Source of the DNA: Eubacterium sp. AF16-48
Lineage (GTDB): Bacteria; Bacillota; Clostridia; Lachnospirales; Lachnospiraceae
Direction: 5' to 3'
Length of the DNA stretch: 64,000 nt
NCBI RefSeq assembly: GCF_003479405.1
Contig: NZ_QUHB01000011.1
Coordinates: 1 to 64,000 of the forward strand
Shown here: positions 26,161-34,942 of the stretch, piece by piece
Position numbering within the stretch: position 1 is the stretch's first letter
Layout: every line of letters starts with the position of its first letter
Program-made: the position numbers and the translations under genes
Notes under the pieces: generated by a model
What the model was told of the DNA's origin: nothing
The model's input: the letters and a program-made list of their open reading frames with translations, nothing else
Database searches by the model: none

Positions 26161-27540
26161 ATGAGAAATTCAAGAGCATTTAGAAGAATTATCTATTTGT
26201 TGCTTCTTGCAACGGTAATTGCATCCCAAACAGCTATATTTTGGTACTTTTGGGACCATTATTATAGCAGTGGAATGATGCAGGAATTCTTCCGTAAAGG
26301 ACACATGGTACTTCTTTTTGTGTATGCGTTAATGTTTACTATATTCAGTAACGTATACGGGGCGTTCAAATTAGGAAGTCTCCAGTATTCAAATCTGGTG
26401 TTCTCCCAGCTGCTTGCATTGCTGTTTACAAACTTCATTATTTACTTACAGATTTCATTACTTTCAATGAAAATGGTAAATCCTGCACCAATTATAGGAA
26501 TGTGTTTTGACAATGTTTTATGTTGTCTTGTATGGTGTGGATTGGCAATGGGAATTTACAAATGGATGTATCCGCCTAAGGACATATTACTTATATATAG
26601 TGACAGGGATCCTGATAATCTGGTGAATAAAATAGAAACGCGAAAAGATAAATATATCATAAAAGACTCTATCCATTGTGATGAGGATTCGGAAAAATTG
26701 CAGAAGGCAATAAAAAGCCATCAGGCAGTTTTGTTGTGTGACATTCCAAGTGCTAAGAGAAATAAAATAGTCAAGGATTGTTATTTATATGATAAGAGAG
26801 CATATATTACTCCTAAACTGTCAGATATTATCATTACGGGAGCAGGTCAGAATACATTATTTGACTCACCGCTTTTGGTTACTAAAGTTAAGGGACTTAA
26901 GTGGGAGCAGGATTTTGTAAAGAGAATTGTGGATATAATTATCGCACTTATTCTTTGTCCACCAACCATATTGGTTACAATACTTGTTGCCATAGGCAAT
27001 CTGATTTGGGACAGAGGCCCGATTTTCTATACACAGCCAAGACTTACAAAGGATGGTAAGGTGTTTAAAATATTAAAGTTCAGAAGCATGAAGGTTGATT
27101 CTGAAAAGGATGGCGCCAGACTTGCAGCAAAGAACGACAACCGCATAACAAAGGTAGGAAAGGTTCTTCGTGCTACACATTTAGATGAATTACCTCAGGT
27201 GTTTAACATTCTGGTAGGTCAGATGTCAGTTGTGGGCCCAAGACCGGAGAGACCGGAGATTGCTGCTGAATACGAAGAAGAAATTCCTGAATTTAGATTC
27301 AGATTAAAGGTAAAGGCCGGTCTTACCGGATATGCACAGGTTTATGGTAAGTATAATACTACACCATATGACAAGCTAAAGCTTGACATGTATTATATTC
27401 AGCATTACAAAATGTGGATGGATATACAGCTGATTTTAATGACTTTCAAGATTATGTTCATGAAGGACAATACAGAAGGTGTTGATGAAAATCAGAAAAC
27501 AGCCAGCATTCATGAAAAAGAAAAAAATCATAAAGATTAA
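26161..27540 (+). CDS. Polyprenyl glycosylphosphotransferase
   Basis: 459 residues from ATG 26161 (ATAGGAGAAG upstream). Four N-terminal membrane segments, a CoA-binding-like central part, a fifth segment and the C-terminal bacterial sugar-transferase domain: FYTQPRLTKDGKVFKILKFR, THLDELPQVFNILVGQMS, VGPRPERPE and KAGLTGYAQVYG. These WcaJ/EPS-type enzymes move a sugar-1-phosphate onto undecaprenyl phosphate and start a surface polysaccharide. Here it is monocistronic, with no polysaccharide cluster around it. Confidence 0.93.
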   Translation: MRNSRAFRRIIYLLLLATVIASQTAIFWYFWDHYYSSGMMQEFFRKGHMVLLFVYALMFTIFSNVYGAFKLGSLQYSNLVFSQLLALLFTNFIIYLQISLLSMKMVNPAPIIGMCFDNVLCCLVWCGLAMGIYKWMYPPKDILLIYSDRDPDNLVNKIETRKDKYIIKDSIHCDEDSEKLQKAIKSHQAVLLCDIPSAKRNKIVKDCYLYDKRAYITPKLSDIIITGAGQNTLFDSPLLVTKVKGLKWEQDFVKRIVDIIIALILCPPTILVTILVAIGNLIWDRGPIFYTQPRLTKDGKVFKILKFRSMKVDSEKDGARLAAKNDNRITKVGKVLRATHLDELPQVFNILVGQMSVVGPRPERPEIAAEYEEEIPEFRFRLKVKAGLTGYAQVYGKYNTTPYDKLKLDMYYIQHYKMWMDIQLILMTFKIMFMKDNTEGVDENQKTASIHEKEKNHKD

Positions 27541-27546
27541 AATATA

Positions 27547-27590
27547 CAAGAGCTATTCCCTTAGAAATTAATGGGATGGCTCTTGTTTTT
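27547..27590 (+). terminator. Terminator of the glycosylphosphotransferase gene
   Basis: CAAGAGCTATTCCC (27547-27560) pairs with GGGATGGCTCTTG (27573-27585), followed by TTTTT. Confidence 0.9.
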
Positions 27591-27668
27591 GTATACTATA
27601 AAGCCTGTAACATAAATCACCAATATTCCATCATATTATTAATTAACAACCATTTAAGAGGTAAATTT

Positions 27669-28283
27669 ATGCTTAATTATATATGGGCATTTATGATTAT
27701 TATTGGTGTGGTATATGGACTTTTGACAGGAAACATAGAACAGGTGGGAAACGGTGCCATTGAGTCAGCGGAGGAATCGGTTAAACTGTGTATTACAATG
27801 CTGGGGATAATGAGCATGTGGATGGGATTTATGGAAGTGGCACAAAAAAGCGGACTTATAGCAAAGGCTGAAAAAATGTTAGAGCCGGCAATAAAGTGGA
27901 TGTTTCCGGAACTTCCCGTTAATCACAAAGCACGGACCCACATTACAACCAATATAATAGCAAATATTCTTGGACTGGGGTGGGCAGCAACCCCGGCAGG
28001 TCTTAAGGCAATGGAGGAACTTGCAGCAGACCCGGTACCTCAAAAGGGGCGGATAATTCCCGGTCACATTTCCACAAATGAAATGTGTACATTTCTGGTA
28101 CTTAACATATCATCACTTCAATTAATTCCCGTAAATATGATTGCATACAGAAGCCAATACGGCTCTGCTAATCCTGCATCAATTGTAGCACCGGCAATAC
28201 TCGCCACAACCATAAGCACAGTGGTGGGAATTATTTTTTGTAAAATAATGTGTAAATGTACCTTAAAGGGAAAAGTAAATTGA
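27669..28283 (+). CDS. spmA: Spore maturation protein A
   Basis: 204 residues from ATG 27669 (AAGAGG upstream). A membrane protein of the nucleoside-recognition/gate family: IEQVGNGAIESAEESVKLC, MWMGFMEVAQKSGLI, NIIANILGLGWAATPAGLKAM and a C-terminal CTFLVLNISSLQLIPVNMIA stretch. SpmA and SpmB are together needed for spore core dehydration in Bacillus. In most genomes spmB follows directly; here it is at 34943, 6.7 kb further on. Confidence 0.95.
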   Translation: MLNYIWAFMIIIGVVYGLLTGNIEQVGNGAIESAEESVKLCITMLGIMSMWMGFMEVAQKSGLIAKAEKMLEPAIKWMFPELPVNHKARTHITTNIIANILGLGWAATPAGLKAMEELAADPVPQKGRIIPGHISTNEMCTFLVLNISSLQLIPVNMIAYRSQYGSANPASIVAPAILATTISTVVGIIFCKIMCKCTLKGKVN

Positions 28284-28367
28284 CAGGAAATAGGGGGTGT
28301 TATAGAATAGGAACGTAAAAAATACATGGAATAACTGTGGTCTGAAGAAAATCCAATATAGATTATG

Positions 28368-28545
28368 TAAGGGAAAATTTTCAGTTTAAGGGAAGTCCGG
28401 TGAAAATCCGGCACAGTCTTTCTCTACTGTAATAGGGACGAAAAAAGCATTATGCCACGGATAAAACCGGAAGGCGCTTTTAGTAGGTTGAACTAAAGTC
28501 AGGATACGTCAACACAGTTGTCCGGATTTCGCAGGCAAGGCGAAG
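28368..28545 (+). promoter_or_regulatory. Cobalamin riboswitch
   Basis: Conserved core elements in order: AAGGGAA, GTCCGGTGAAAATCCGGCACAG broken here as GGTGAAAATCCGGCAC, ACTGTAATAGGGACG, GCCACGG, CCGGAAGGCG and the B12 box GTCAGGATACG (28498-28508). A short hairpin TTCGC-aggcaag-GCGAA lies directly before the ribosome site of the DUF4430 gene, suggesting translational control. With cobalamin bound, the downstream operon should be off. Confidence 0.92.
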
Positions 28546-28557
28546 AAGGAGGAACAA

Positions 28558-29655
28558 ATGAATAAGATAACAAGGAAATTTTTGGCCATTTTACTTTCAT
28601 GTATGTTGGTAGTGGCAGGAGTGGCAACGCCGGCTAAAACAACAGATAATGCTGTTATTGCTGCTGAGAATGTTGCAAAAACAGGAACTGTAACAATGAC
28701 TGTTGAGCGAATTACCATAGGTCAGGGATATCTTGTAAGACCGGTTCAGGTAGAAATCCAGAATGGAGATACAGTAGATACTGTATTTAAGAGAGTTATG
28801 GATGCAAAGGGATTTAAGTACGATGACAATGGATACCTTGCAAGCATTGAAAATGCAGATACAGGCAAGATAAACATTCCGGCAGAAATATCTGCAATGC
28901 CTGACACAACAGTTTGGGGCAATCCAAATCCTGTTAAAGCACCAACTAACACAGCAAATGATGGAAACTCATACGCAAACAAAGGCCTTGGAAGTTCTTC
29001 ATATCATACAATGGCAGGCTGGATGTTTACCATAAATAATGTATTTTCTAATGAAGGAGCAGCTTCAACACCTGTTAAAGACGGTGACGTTATCAGATGG
29101 CAGTTCTCAGTATATGGTTACGGTGCAGATATTGGAAGCGACACAGAAAGCTATACAGGAATTAAGAAAGTAACCTTTGCTAACAAGGATGAACTTATAA
29201 AGGAAGCAGCAACTCTTGTAAATAACAAGACAATGATGAAGGATGCTAATGTAAAGGTAGAATATAACAATGCAATTAAAGTTCTTGAAAAGTACAATCC
29301 TTCAGAGACAGAGGTTAAGAATGAATTAATAAAGCTTAAGAATGTTCAGAAGGATTTTGTAAAGAAAACAACTGTTACAAAGGCTTCTGTTAAGGGAATT
29401 AAGAATGTTAAGGGACTTAAGGCAAAAGTAGCTGTTAAGAAAATCAAAGGTGTTACAGGATACCAGTACAAATATTCTAACAATAAGAAATTCAAAAAGG
29501 CGGTAGTTAAGTCTACAAAGAAGAACACCTTAACAACTAAGAAATTTAAAAAGAATCAGAAATGTTATGTAACAGTTCGTGCTTACAAGAAGGTTAATGG
29601 TATTAAATACTATGGAAGATGGAGCAAGGTTAAAGCTGTTAAAATCAAAAAATAA
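28558..29655 (+). CDS. Secreted DUF4430 (transcobalamin-like) surface protein
   Basis: 365 residues. Signal peptide (ILLSCMLVVAGVATPA). Residues about 40-210 form a DUF4430 domain: VEIQNGDTVDTVFKRVMDA, GSSSYHTMAGWMFTINN and VKDGDVIRWQFSVYGYG. This fold is related to the cobalamin-binding beta domain of intrinsic factor/transcobalamin. A helical linker follows, then a C-terminal Lys-rich beta domain (YQYKYSNNKKFKKA, CYVTVRAYKKVNGIKYYG), like wall-associated repeats in other Lachnospiraceae. No LPXTG. First gene after the B12 riboswitch (AGGAGG before ATG), so a corrinoid-capture role is a strong inference. Confidence 0.82.
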   Translation: MNKITRKFLAILLSCMLVVAGVATPAKTTDNAVIAAENVAKTGTVTMTVERITIGQGYLVRPVQVEIQNGDTVDTVFKRVMDAKGFKYDDNGYLASIENADTGKINIPAEISAMPDTTVWGNPNPVKAPTNTANDGNSYANKGLGSSSYHTMAGWMFTINNVFSNEGAASTPVKDGDVIRWQFSVYGYGADIGSDTESYTGIKKVTFANKDELIKEAATLVNNKTMMKDANVKVEYNNAIKVLEKYNPSETEVKNELIKLKNVQKDFVKKTTVTKASVKGIKNVKGLKAKVAVKKIKGVTGYQYKYSNNKKFKKAVVKSTKKNTLTTKKFKKNQKCYVTVRAYKKVNGIKYYGRWSKVKAVKIKK

Positions 29656-29686
29656 ATTATAAAAACATATTAGAATCAGACTTAAA

Positions 29687-29721
29687 TATCGGAAGGAAGT
29701 TTAATAAAGTTCCTTCCGATA
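29687..29721 (+). promoter_or_regulatory. Intercistronic hairpin
   Basis: Perfect 12-bp stem TATCGGAAGGAA (29687-29698) with TTCCTTCCGATA (29710-29721), followed by only a weak T-rich tail. It could be a leaky terminator or an RNA-stability element that lowers expression of the lipoprotein and ECF genes compared with the first gene. Confidence 0.65.
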
Positions 29722-29772
29722 AACTTTATTATGAAACTAAATTCATAAAATTATGTAAACCAAGGTGAAAAG

Positions 29773-30261
29773 ATGAAATATTATTTAAAAAAGGCAATAT
29801 TGTTTGTTTTAATTGCTGTATTAAGTTTAATTATTATAGGGTGTGGAAAAAAAGAAACCCCGGATAACAGTGGAAAGAAATGCACAATAATGGTGGAATG
29901 TTCCAAAATTTTTGATAATCAGGACAAGCTTGATAAGGCAGTTAAGGATTATATTCCAAAAGATGGAATTATTTTAAAGAAAAAAGAAGTTAGTTTTAAT
30001 GAAGGGGAAAATGTTTATGACGTTTTAAAAAGAGAACTTAAAAATGAAAATATATTAATGGAAGCATCTTTTACCACAGGAACTGCATATATAGAGGGAA
30101 TTAATAATATTTACGAATTTTCCTGTGGGGAGCTGTCAGGATGGATGTATTGCGTAAATGGAGAATACCCAAATGTGGGGTGTAGCGATTACAAAATAAA
30201 GGATGGAGACAACATTGAGTGGCATTACACCTGTGATTTAGGAGAGGATTTAAAAAATTGA
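29773..30261 (+). CDS. DUF4430 lipoprotein
   Basis: 162 residues. Lipoprotein signal with lipobox (SLIIIGCGKK, Cys about 25). The mature part is a single DUF4430 domain: VSFNEGENVYDVLKRELKN, GELSGWMYCVNGEYPNVGCS and IKDGDNIEWHYTCDLG. It lacks the C-terminal repeat domain of the first DUF4430 protein. The lipid anchor would hold it at the membrane beside the ECF transporter, as a substrate-delivery protein. Its stop overlaps the TTG start of the T component. Confidence 0.82.
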   Translation: MKYYLKKAILFVLIAVLSLIIIGCGKKETPDNSGKKCTIMVECSKIFDNQDKLDKAVKDYIPKDGIILKKKEVSFNEGENVYDVLKRELKNENILMEASFTTGTAYIEGINNIYEFSCGELSGWMYCVNGEYPNVGCSDYKIKDGDNIEWHYTCDLGEDLKN

Positions 30262-31127
30262 CAGATGAATTTTCAAGATTTCACCCGGTGGTGAACATAA
30301 TCTTTTATATGGTGGTTTTAATAATCACAATGTTTCAAATGCAGCAGGTAATGGTGATTATTTCCACAGTGTGTGCCATAATTTACCACATATATTTAAA
30401 AAAACAAAAAAGTGTAAAGTTTTGTATTATGGCATTTTTTATTTTTACGGCCTCGGCAGTAATAAATCCGCTTTTTTCCCATAAAGGGGCAACATTGTTG
30501 TTTTATATGTTTACGGGAAATCCCGTAACCCTGGAATCTATAGTATACGGAGTTTTCGCAGCTTTGGTAATAGTAGCCATGATTTTCTGGCTTTCCACCT
30601 TTAATGAAATAATGACTGAGGATAAAATTCTGGCATTAATAGGAGCGATAATGCCATCGGTGGCGTTGCTTTTAACTATGATTTTCAGGTTTGTGTCAAA
30701 ATTTACAAAGAAAATTAAGGAAATTTCCATGACCCACAGGGCTCTTAAAGGGGAACCGGAAGGGTTCTTTAATAAAATAAAGTCAAGCCTTCATATTTTT
30801 TCCATTACCATAACATGGGCGTTGGAAAATTCCGTGGATACGGCAGATTCGATGACGGCAAGAGGATATGGATGTGCTAAAAGAACTAATTACAATAATT
30901 ATAGAATAGAAAAAAGAGATATTTTATTAAGCCTGTGGATGATAATATTATTTGGGGTGGTTATAAGTCGGTGGGTAGCAGGAGATTTGTACACCTATTA
31001 TTATCCTTTTGTTAGGACAAAAGGGCAAATTATGGTTTACGTGGCATATATACTTTTGTGTGTTACCCCTATGGCGGTAAATATTTTGGAGGGCATAAGA
31101 TGGCGCAGATTGAAATCAAAAATTTAA
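30258..31127 (+). CDS. ecfT: ECF transporter T component (EcfT/CbiQ family)
   Basis: 289 residues from a TTG start at 30258 that overlaps the preceding stop (TTGA). N-terminal FSRFHPVVNIIFYMVV and six or so hydrophobic segments match EcfT. The cytoplasmic coupling motifs appear as SMTHRALKGEPEG and SMTARGYGCAKRTNY (the family Ala-Arg-Gly pattern). It couples ATP hydrolysis by the A subunits to substrate movement by the S component. The 3' end overlaps the A gene by 28 bases. Confidence 0.9.
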   Translation: MTDEFSRFHPVVNIIFYMVVLIITMFQMQQVMVIISTVCAIIYHIYLKKQKSVKFCIMAFFIFTASAVINPLFSHKGATLLFYMFTGNPVTLESIVYGVFAALVIVAMIFWLSTFNEIMTEDKILALIGAIMPSVALLLTMIFRFVSKFTKKIKEISMTHRALKGEPEGFFNKIKSSLHIFSITITWALENSVDTADSMTARGYGCAKRTNYNNYRIEKRDILLSLWMIILFGVVISRWVAGDLYTYYYPFVRTKGQIMVYVAYILLCVTPMAVNILEGIRWRRLKSKI

Positions 31128-32740
31128 CATTTTTCTACCCGGATATGGAAAAGGGAGAATATTTGGAAAATCCTGCTTTATGTAATATTAATCTGGAGAT
31201 ACATAGAGGGGAGTTTATGGTTATATGCGGTCAGACAGGGTGTGGAAAAAGTACACTTTTGAGAACCATAAAGCCTACTATATGTCCTAATGGAAAAATA
31301 ACGGGAAATGTTTTGTATAATGGCATCAATATAAAGGATTTAAAGGAGAGGCAGCAGGCAGAAAAAATAGGATTTGTTATGCAAAATCCTGATAATCAGA
31401 TTGTGACAGATAAGGTGTGGCACGAGCTGGCTTTCGGTTTGGAAAATCTTGGCCTTAAATCTGAAGAAATAAGACAGAAAACCGCAGAAATAGCAGAATA
31501 CTTTGAATTGACGGATTTGTATTATTTAAAGCCTGATAAATTATCAGGAGGACAGAAGCAACTGCTTAATTTAGCAGCAGTAATGACCATGAATCCGGAA
31601 ATTTTATTGTTAGATGAGCCAACTTCCCAGTTAGACCCCATTGCAACGGAAAAGTTTGTAAGTATGTTAAAAAAAATCAATGAAGATTTAGGTGTAACCA
31701 TTATTATGTCGGAACATCGGTTAAGTTATGTTTTGGATATGGCGGATAAACTGGTGGTTATGAATAATGGAAAAATCATGGAATGGGGAAATCCTTTAGA
31801 AATTGCAGATAAAATCAAAAATCAGAAGATTTCTAAGCTTATGCCTTATGCTACGAGAGTTTATTATGAATGTGGCAAAAAAGGTACTCCCCCTGTTTCC
31901 ATAAAAGATGGAAGAAAATGGCTTGAAAGGGAATTACAGGATAAAGAACCCCCCACTGACCGGTCAGACAGGAAGGGGGATTCGTCAAAGGGAAAATTCA
32001 TTCAGGAAAATCATAAACAAGCAGATATTAATAAAAAAGAGATGGCAATTACCTGTAAAAATCTGTGGTTTAGGTACGAAAAATATGAAAGAGATATAAT
32101 AAAGGGCCTGTATTTTTCCGTAAAAAGAGGTGAAATATTTGCTATTCTAGGAGGAAACGGAACGGGGAAAAGTACAACAATGTGGCTTTTATCCGGGGTG
32201 AAAAAGCCTTATCGCGGAAAAATTGCCAAAAAGGGAAAGGTGGCATTGCTTCCTCAAAGCGTGCAAAACCTCTTTAGCAGGGACAAGGTTTCTAAGGAAC
32301 TTGAAGGTTGTGAGAACAGTCTAATAGAAGAAATGGAAATTCAGGATATATTAAACAGGCATCCCTATGATATAAGTGGAGGGCAGCAGCAAAAGGTGGC
32401 GCTGGCAAAGATTTTAATGGGAAATCCTGATATACTTTTGTTAGACGAGCCTACCAAGGCAATAGATGAAGTTTATAAAGAAGAACTGGGAAACTTGTTA
32501 AGAAAATTAAGTGCTGACGGCAAAACAATTATTATTGTAAGTCATGACTTGGATTTTTGTGGTGAGTACGCAGACAGATGCGGAATGTTTGCCGATGGAA
32601 AATTAATAGCAGTAAATAATAGCAGAGATTTTTTTACATCAAACAATTTCTACACTACTACAGTGGCAAAAATGTCAAGAAGCACCATTAAAGGTGCAGT
32701 GAAAATGGAGGATATTGTATGTTATCTGAAAAATGTATAA
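31100..32740 (+). CDS. ECF transporter A component, two fused ATPase domains
   Basis: 546 residues from ATG 31100 (TTGGAGGG upstream), inside the end of the T gene. NBD1: Walker A GQTGCGKSTLLR, Q-loop MQNPDNQIV, signature LSGGQKQLLNLA, Walker B ILLLDEPTSQLD. NBD2: GGNGTGKSTTMW, ISGGQQQKVALA, ILLLDEPTKAID. A charged linker of about 40 residues joins them. In most Firmicutes the two A subunits are separate EcfA1 and EcfA2; the fusion fixes a 1:1 ratio. This is a dedicated (group I) ECF arrangement with its own S component. Confidence 0.92.
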   Translation: MAQIEIKNLTFFYPDMEKGEYLENPALCNINLEIHRGEFMVICGQTGCGKSTLLRTIKPTICPNGKITGNVLYNGINIKDLKERQQAEKIGFVMQNPDNQIVTDKVWHELAFGLENLGLKSEEIRQKTAEIAEYFELTDLYYLKPDKLSGGQKQLLNLAAVMTMNPEILLLDEPTSQLDPIATEKFVSMLKKINEDLGVTIIMSEHRLSYVLDMADKLVVMNNGKIMEWGNPLEIADKIKNQKISKLMPYATRVYYECGKKGTPPVSIKDGRKWLERELQDKEPPTDRSDRKGDSSKGKFIQENHKQADINKKEMAITCKNLWFRYEKYERDIIKGLYFSVKRGEIFAILGGNGTGKSTTMWLLSGVKKPYRGKIAKKGKVALLPQSVQNLFSRDKVSKELEGCENSLIEEMEIQDILNRHPYDISGGQQQKVALAKILMGNPDILLLDEPTKAIDEVYKEELGNLLRKLSADGKTIIIVSHDLDFCGEYADRCGMFADGKLIAVNNSRDFFTSNNFYTTTVAKMSRSTIKGAVKMEDIVCYLKNV

Positions 32741-33393
32741 TGCATACTGCCTCAATAGATATATATGGATTAATGATGAGAGGGTATTATTTCACGTCAA
32801 TGTGCATTATTGTCATATCCATATTTATATTCCTGTGGTCATTTGAAAAAAGAAAACCAAAAACCAGAGAAATAGTGACACTGGCAGTTATGACGGCATT
32901 AGCTGTGGTGGGAAGGCTGGCGTTTTTTATGACACCTCAGGTAAAGCCCTGTGCAGCCATTATTATAATAACGGGGGTCATGTTAGGAAGGCAGTCAGGA
33001 TTCTTATGTGGAGCCCTTACGGCTTTTGTATCAGGATTTTTCTTTGGGCAGGGCCCGTGGACACCGTGGCAGATGATAGCCTTTGGCATAATCGGCTTTT
33101 TATCAGGAGTTTTATTTTCAAAAAAGAACATAAAGTATGCTTACAATAAGTGGATAATTTCCATATACGGTTTTCTGGCAACCTTTGTTATATACGGATT
33201 TATACTGGATACAGCCACGGTTTTTATGTATACTGATACCCCTAAAACAGAAACTTTTGTGGCAACATATTTAAGCGGAATTGGGTTTAATTTAATTCAT
33301 GCAGCTTCCACTTTTGTGGTATTATTTTTAATTTCAAATGCCACCATAAAGAAGCTGGAGCGGTTGAAAATTAAGTATAAAATGTTTAGTTAA
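32719..33393 (+). CDS. ECF transporter S (substrate-binding) component
   Basis: 224 residues, overlapping the A gene by 22 bases (ATGGAGG before the ATG). Six predicted membrane segments. The core has the ECF S pattern TLAVMTALAVVGRLAFF, MLGRQSGFLCGALTAFVSGF and FGQGPWTPWQMIAFGIIGFLS split over two motifs. The specificity is likely cobalamin or a precursor because the operon starts with a cobalamin riboswitch; the sequence alone does not prove the ligand. Confidence 0.85.
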   Translation: MLSEKCIMHTASIDIYGLMMRGYYFTSMCIIVISIFIFLWSFEKRKPKTREIVTLAVMTALAVVGRLAFFMTPQVKPCAAIIIITGVMLGRQSGFLCGALTAFVSGFFFGQGPWTPWQMIAFGIIGFLSGVLFSKKNIKYAYNKWIISIYGFLATFVIYGFILDTATVFMYTDTPKTETFVATYLSGIGFNLIHAASTFVVLFLISNATIKKLERLKIKYKMFS

Positions 33394-33420
33394 GGTCTGG
33401 TAAAAAAAAGACGAAAAAAG

Positions 33421-33449
33421 TTGAATAAACAATAATAAGGTGTTATTAT
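33421..33449 (+). promoter_or_regulatory. Promoter of the antiporter gene
   Basis: TTGAAT (33421-33426), 17-base spacer, TATTAT (33444-33449). It gives the antiporter its own transcription, separate from the B12 operon. Confidence 0.7.
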
Positions 33450-33505
33450 GATACGGTGTGAAATTTGATAAAAGAATATGTTAGCAATTGAAAAGAGGAA
33501 AAATC

Positions 33506-34849
33506 ATGGAAGAATACGGTTATTTGTGGCAGCTTGCATTAATACTTGCAAGTACAAAGATTTTGGGACTTGTAACTAAGCGTTTTAATATGCCACAGGT
33601 TGTAGGCGCACTTTTAGCAGGACTGATTTTAGGACCGGCAGTTTTAGGTAACTTATTGTCAGGAGTAGTTGTAGGAGGACATCATTTAGAGGCATTAACA
33701 CTTCACCAGACAGCGTTTATTGACCATCTTGCGGAAATAGGTGTTATTGTTCTTATGTTCTGTGCAGGTCTTGAAACAGATATTAACGAACTGAAAAAAT
33801 GCGGACTGGCATCCTTTATAATTGCACTTTGTGGTGTAATAGTACCCCTTATTGGTGGCGGAGCATTTACGTTCTGGTTCTTAAAAGAAGGCTGGATTGA
33901 ACCGGCGCAGGGAAGTACAGTGTTTGTACAGGCGGTGTTTGTAGGTGTTATTTTAACGGCAACATCTGTTAGCATTACCGTTGAAACCCTTCAGGAAATG
34001 GGAAAATTAAAGACAGCTTCAGGAAATGCAATTTTAGGAGCTGCAATTATCGATGATATATTGGGAATTATAGCCCTTACAGTGGTTATAAGTCTTGGAA
34101 CAGGTGGTTCTGGTGCATCAGGTAATTCAGAATCACTGGGAATAGTGCTTTTGAAGATTTTATTATTCTTCGTATTTGTAGGTGTATTTGGATTTATTAT
34201 TTACAAATTATACAAGAAATGGTACGAGCACGCTGGAAAAGGAATGCACAGACACGCAATTATAGCATTTGTTATATGTCTGATTATGGCGTTTTGTGCA
34301 GAATATTTCTTTGGCGTTGCAGATATTACAGGAGCATTCTTTGCCGGTGTAATTATCTCCATGACACAGAAAGATCAGTTTATTGCATCAAAATTTGATG
34401 TTGTGGCATATATGTTTTTAAGCCCTGTATTTTTTGCAAGTATAGGTCTTAAGGTAGATGGAAACGCAGTTATGCATATGGGACCGGTTATTGCACTGTA
34501 TGCTGTAGGTCTTGCAATTATTGCCATCCTTACAAAGATTATAGGATGCGGGCTTGGAGCTAAGGCGTGCGGATACAAGGATTACCAGTGTTTGAGAATC
34601 GGTGTGGGAATGATTTCAAGAGGTGAAGTTGCCCTTATAGTTGCAAACAAAGGTATTGAGGCAGGACTAATGAGTTCAAGCGTTGTAGCACCGGTTATTA
34701 TAGTGGTAATTGTAACTACAATTATTACACCGATTATATTAAAACCTGTATTTATGAAAAAGGGACCAAATGCAGATGTGGTTGCTACAAGTAAGTTAGT
34801 AGAAAATGTTGAAGAGAGAACTGAAATGGTTACCGGAGTAAAGAAATAA
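33506..34849 (+). CDS. CPA2-family cation:proton antiporter
   Basis: 447 residues from ATG 33506 (AGAGGAAAAA upstream). About 12-13 membrane segments. Typical CPA2 motifs: RFNMPQVVGALLAGLILGP, VIVLMFCAGLETDINEL, the paired acidic site AAIIDDILGIIALT and GVGMISRGEVALIVANKG. It exchanges Na+ or K+ for protons across the membrane. No KTN or TrkA domain follows the membrane part. Monocistronic with its own promoter and terminator. Confidence 0.93.
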   Translation: MEEYGYLWQLALILASTKILGLVTKRFNMPQVVGALLAGLILGPAVLGNLLSGVVVGGHHLEALTLHQTAFIDHLAEIGVIVLMFCAGLETDINELKKCGLASFIIALCGVIVPLIGGGAFTFWFLKEGWIEPAQGSTVFVQAVFVGVILTATSVSITVETLQEMGKLKTASGNAILGAAIIDDILGIIALTVVISLGTGGSGASGNSESLGIVLLKILLFFVFVGVFGFIIYKLYKKWYEHAGKGMHRHAIIAFVICLIMAFCAEYFFGVADITGAFFAGVIISMTQKDQFIASKFDVVAYMFLSPVFFASIGLKVDGNAVMHMGPVIALYAVGLAIIAILTKIIGCGLGAKACGYKDYQCLRIGVGMISRGEVALIVANKGIEAGLMSSSVVAPVIIVVIVTTIITPIILKPVFMKKGPNADVVATSKLVENVEERTEMVTGVKK

Positions 34850-34861
34850 AGAATTTAACGT

Positions 34862-34899
34862 AAGAACCTATGGCACAAAGTCATAGGTTCTTATTTTTT
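34862..34899 (+). terminator. Terminator of the antiporter gene
   Basis: AAGAACCTATG (34862-34872) pairs perfectly with CATAGGTTCTT (34882-34892), followed by ATTTTTTG. Confidence 0.93.
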
Positions 34900-34942
34900 G
34901 CCATAAAATATATGTGAATAGAATTGTTTTCGGGTTATTTGT

